6,064 nucleotides of DNA from Bacillota bacterium (GTDB taxonomy: Bacteria > Bacillota > Clostridia > Christensenellales > Pumilibacteraceae), in assembly GCA_009787685.1 (NCBI GenBank), contig WQSV01000038.1, positions 3,493 through 9,556 of the forward strand, written 5' to 3'. Position numbers and translations under genes: made by a program. Under the pieces are notes generated by a model. It worked only from the letters and a program-made list of their open reading frames with translations. It was not told the origin of the DNA and did no database searches. Positions 5,652-6,064 of this stretch are shown here, piece by piece (the first letter of the stretch is position 1; each line of letters starts with the position of its first letter).

Positions 5652-5774
5652 TAAATGGTCGCAGGCGTAAGAGGGCGACCATTTAGCATATGACTTGCTT
5701 GCCACTATTAGTGCAAGAATCCAATGAATTCATTAACATTGAAAGCAGGACAAATATGTTTAACGCCTGAGGAA
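5652..5774 (+). ncRNA. Structured 5' leader, candidate translational riboswitch
   Basis: Seen directly: an 11-bp perfect stem (5652-5662 with 5675-5685) closes the 12-base loop 5663-5674. CAGGCGT (5662-5668), mostly in that loop, is complementary to ACGCCTG (5763-5769), which touches the ATPase Shine-Dalgarno site GAGGAA (5769-5774), so a pseudoknot of six to seven pairs is possible. A second hairpin is CTTG-C-CAC (5698-5705) with GTGCAAG (5711-5717) and a five-base loop. CAATG (5722-5726) can pair with CATTG (5737-5741). CAGG (5746-5749) can alternatively pair with CCTG (5766-5769), competing with the pseudoknot. A four-codon open frame (ATG 5756, stop TGA 5768-5770) sits in the same segment. 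Such features fit a riboswitch controlling ribosome access. An ion ligand is inferred from the downstream transporter; Na+-I (DUF1646) is the known class I would test first. Confidence 0.55.
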
Positions 5775-5787
5775 TAATTAATTTTTT

Positions 5788-6064
5788 ATGCATAACAAAA
5801 AAATTGATGAGGTAATAGAATCAGTTGAATCCTCAAAGGAAGGATTATCGACTGATCAAGCAAAGGAGCGTTTGGAAACAAATGGCCCTAATGCCTTAAA
5901 AGACGCGAAAAAAGTGCCAATGTGGATGCTTTTTGTCAAGCAATTAAAACACATCATGATGATAGTGCTTTTTGTCGCTATGACGCTCACTATTGTGACA
6001 TCAATCATTGAGCCAGAAACTGCAAAATGGGAAGCAGTTGGGTTTATTGCTTTTATTATTTTGT
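5788..6064 (+). CDS. P-type cation-transport ATPase, N-terminal part (cut by window end)
   Basis: The 92 residues present match the start of P2-type ATPases (Ca2+-pumping PacL/SERCA type, with Na+ or K+ pumps related). These membrane pumps form a phospho-aspartate intermediate to move cations. Residues 4-50 are the cation-ATPase N-terminal domain, with GLSTDQAKERLETNGPNAL (19-37) as its signature. Residues 48-55 (LFVKQLKH) lead into the first membrane helix at about 56-75, and a second helix begins near 83. The ion-binding helices, the DKTG phosphorylation site and the rest lie beyond the window, so ion specificity is unknown. ATG 5788 gives the family-typical N-terminus. The likely ribosome-binding site GAGGAA (5769-5774) is 13 bases away, longer than usual, over an AT-rich stretch. 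It has its own promoter and a structured leader, so it is regulated separately from rsgA. Confidence 0.9.
   Translation, partial: MHNKKIDEVIESVESSKEGLSTDQAKERLETNGPNALKDAKKVPMWMLFVKQLKHIMMIVLFVAMTLTIVTSIIEPETAKWEAVGFIAFIIL

Noticed and set aside
5652..5774. Leader as a yybP-ykoY (Mn2+) or NiCo riboswitch
   Set aside because: I could not find the conserved internal loops of yybP-ykoY or the four-way junction pattern of NiCo as I remember them, so neither name is used; covariance searches should decide.
1..6064. tRNA, rRNA, CRISPR array or insertion sequence
   Set aside because: No cloverleaf-like segment, rRNA-like stretch, regularly spaced repeat array or transposase frame was seen on either strand.

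Overview
The window looks like chromosomal DNA of a low-GC, Gram-positive-type bacterium, most likely an uncultured member of the Clostridia or a related Bacillota lineage. The reasons are Shine-Dalgarno sites of the AGGAGG type, AT-rich codon use, the gene order def-fmt-rlmN followed later by rsgA, and a textbook sigma-A promoter. TGA serves as a stop (MazG-like gene and the 239-residue gene), so the genetic code is the standard one and not a mycoplasma code. The lineage call is inference.

Layout. Positions 1-70 hold a perfect 19-bp inverted repeat built from heptamer units, just upstream of the first gene. Positions 89-2572 are a tight plus-strand block: def (peptide deformylase), fmt (Met-tRNA formyltransferase, sharing one base with def) and rlmN (23S rRNA/tRNA adenine C2-methyltransferase, GTG start, overlapping fmt by 20 bp). 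Positions 2573-2772 are a strongly C-rich, G-poor spacer with a nine-C run. Positions 2773-4208 carry two very AT-rich genes of unknown function. Positions 4233-4538 encode a small MazG-like nucleotide pyrophosphohydrolase, and 4577-5437 encode the ribosome-assembly GTPase RsgA. Positions 5438-5600 are a gene-free spacer with short repeats. A strong promoter (5602-5630) then drives a structured leader of about 150 nt that ends at the ribosome-binding site of a P-type cation-transport ATPase, cut off by the window end.

How it fits together. def and fmt make and remove the formyl group of initiator methionine, while rlmN and rsgA act on the ribosome, so the backbone is the usual translation cluster of Bacillota. 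In many relatives rsmB and a PP2C phosphatase/PASTA Ser/Thr kinase pair lie in this neighbourhood. Here they are absent, and the rlmN-rsgA interval instead holds the AT-rich unknown pair and the MazG-like gene, which suggests remodelling or insertion.

The most interesting element is the ATPase leader (5652-5774). An 11-bp hairpin has a loop that can pair (7 bp) with a segment touching the ATPase Shine-Dalgarno site, and a second GCAGG copy close to that site can compete for the same segment. This has the architecture of a translational riboswitch, probably ion-responsive given the gene it controls. Assignment to a known class (Na+-I/DUF1646 is my first candidate) cannot be made from sequence inspection alone.
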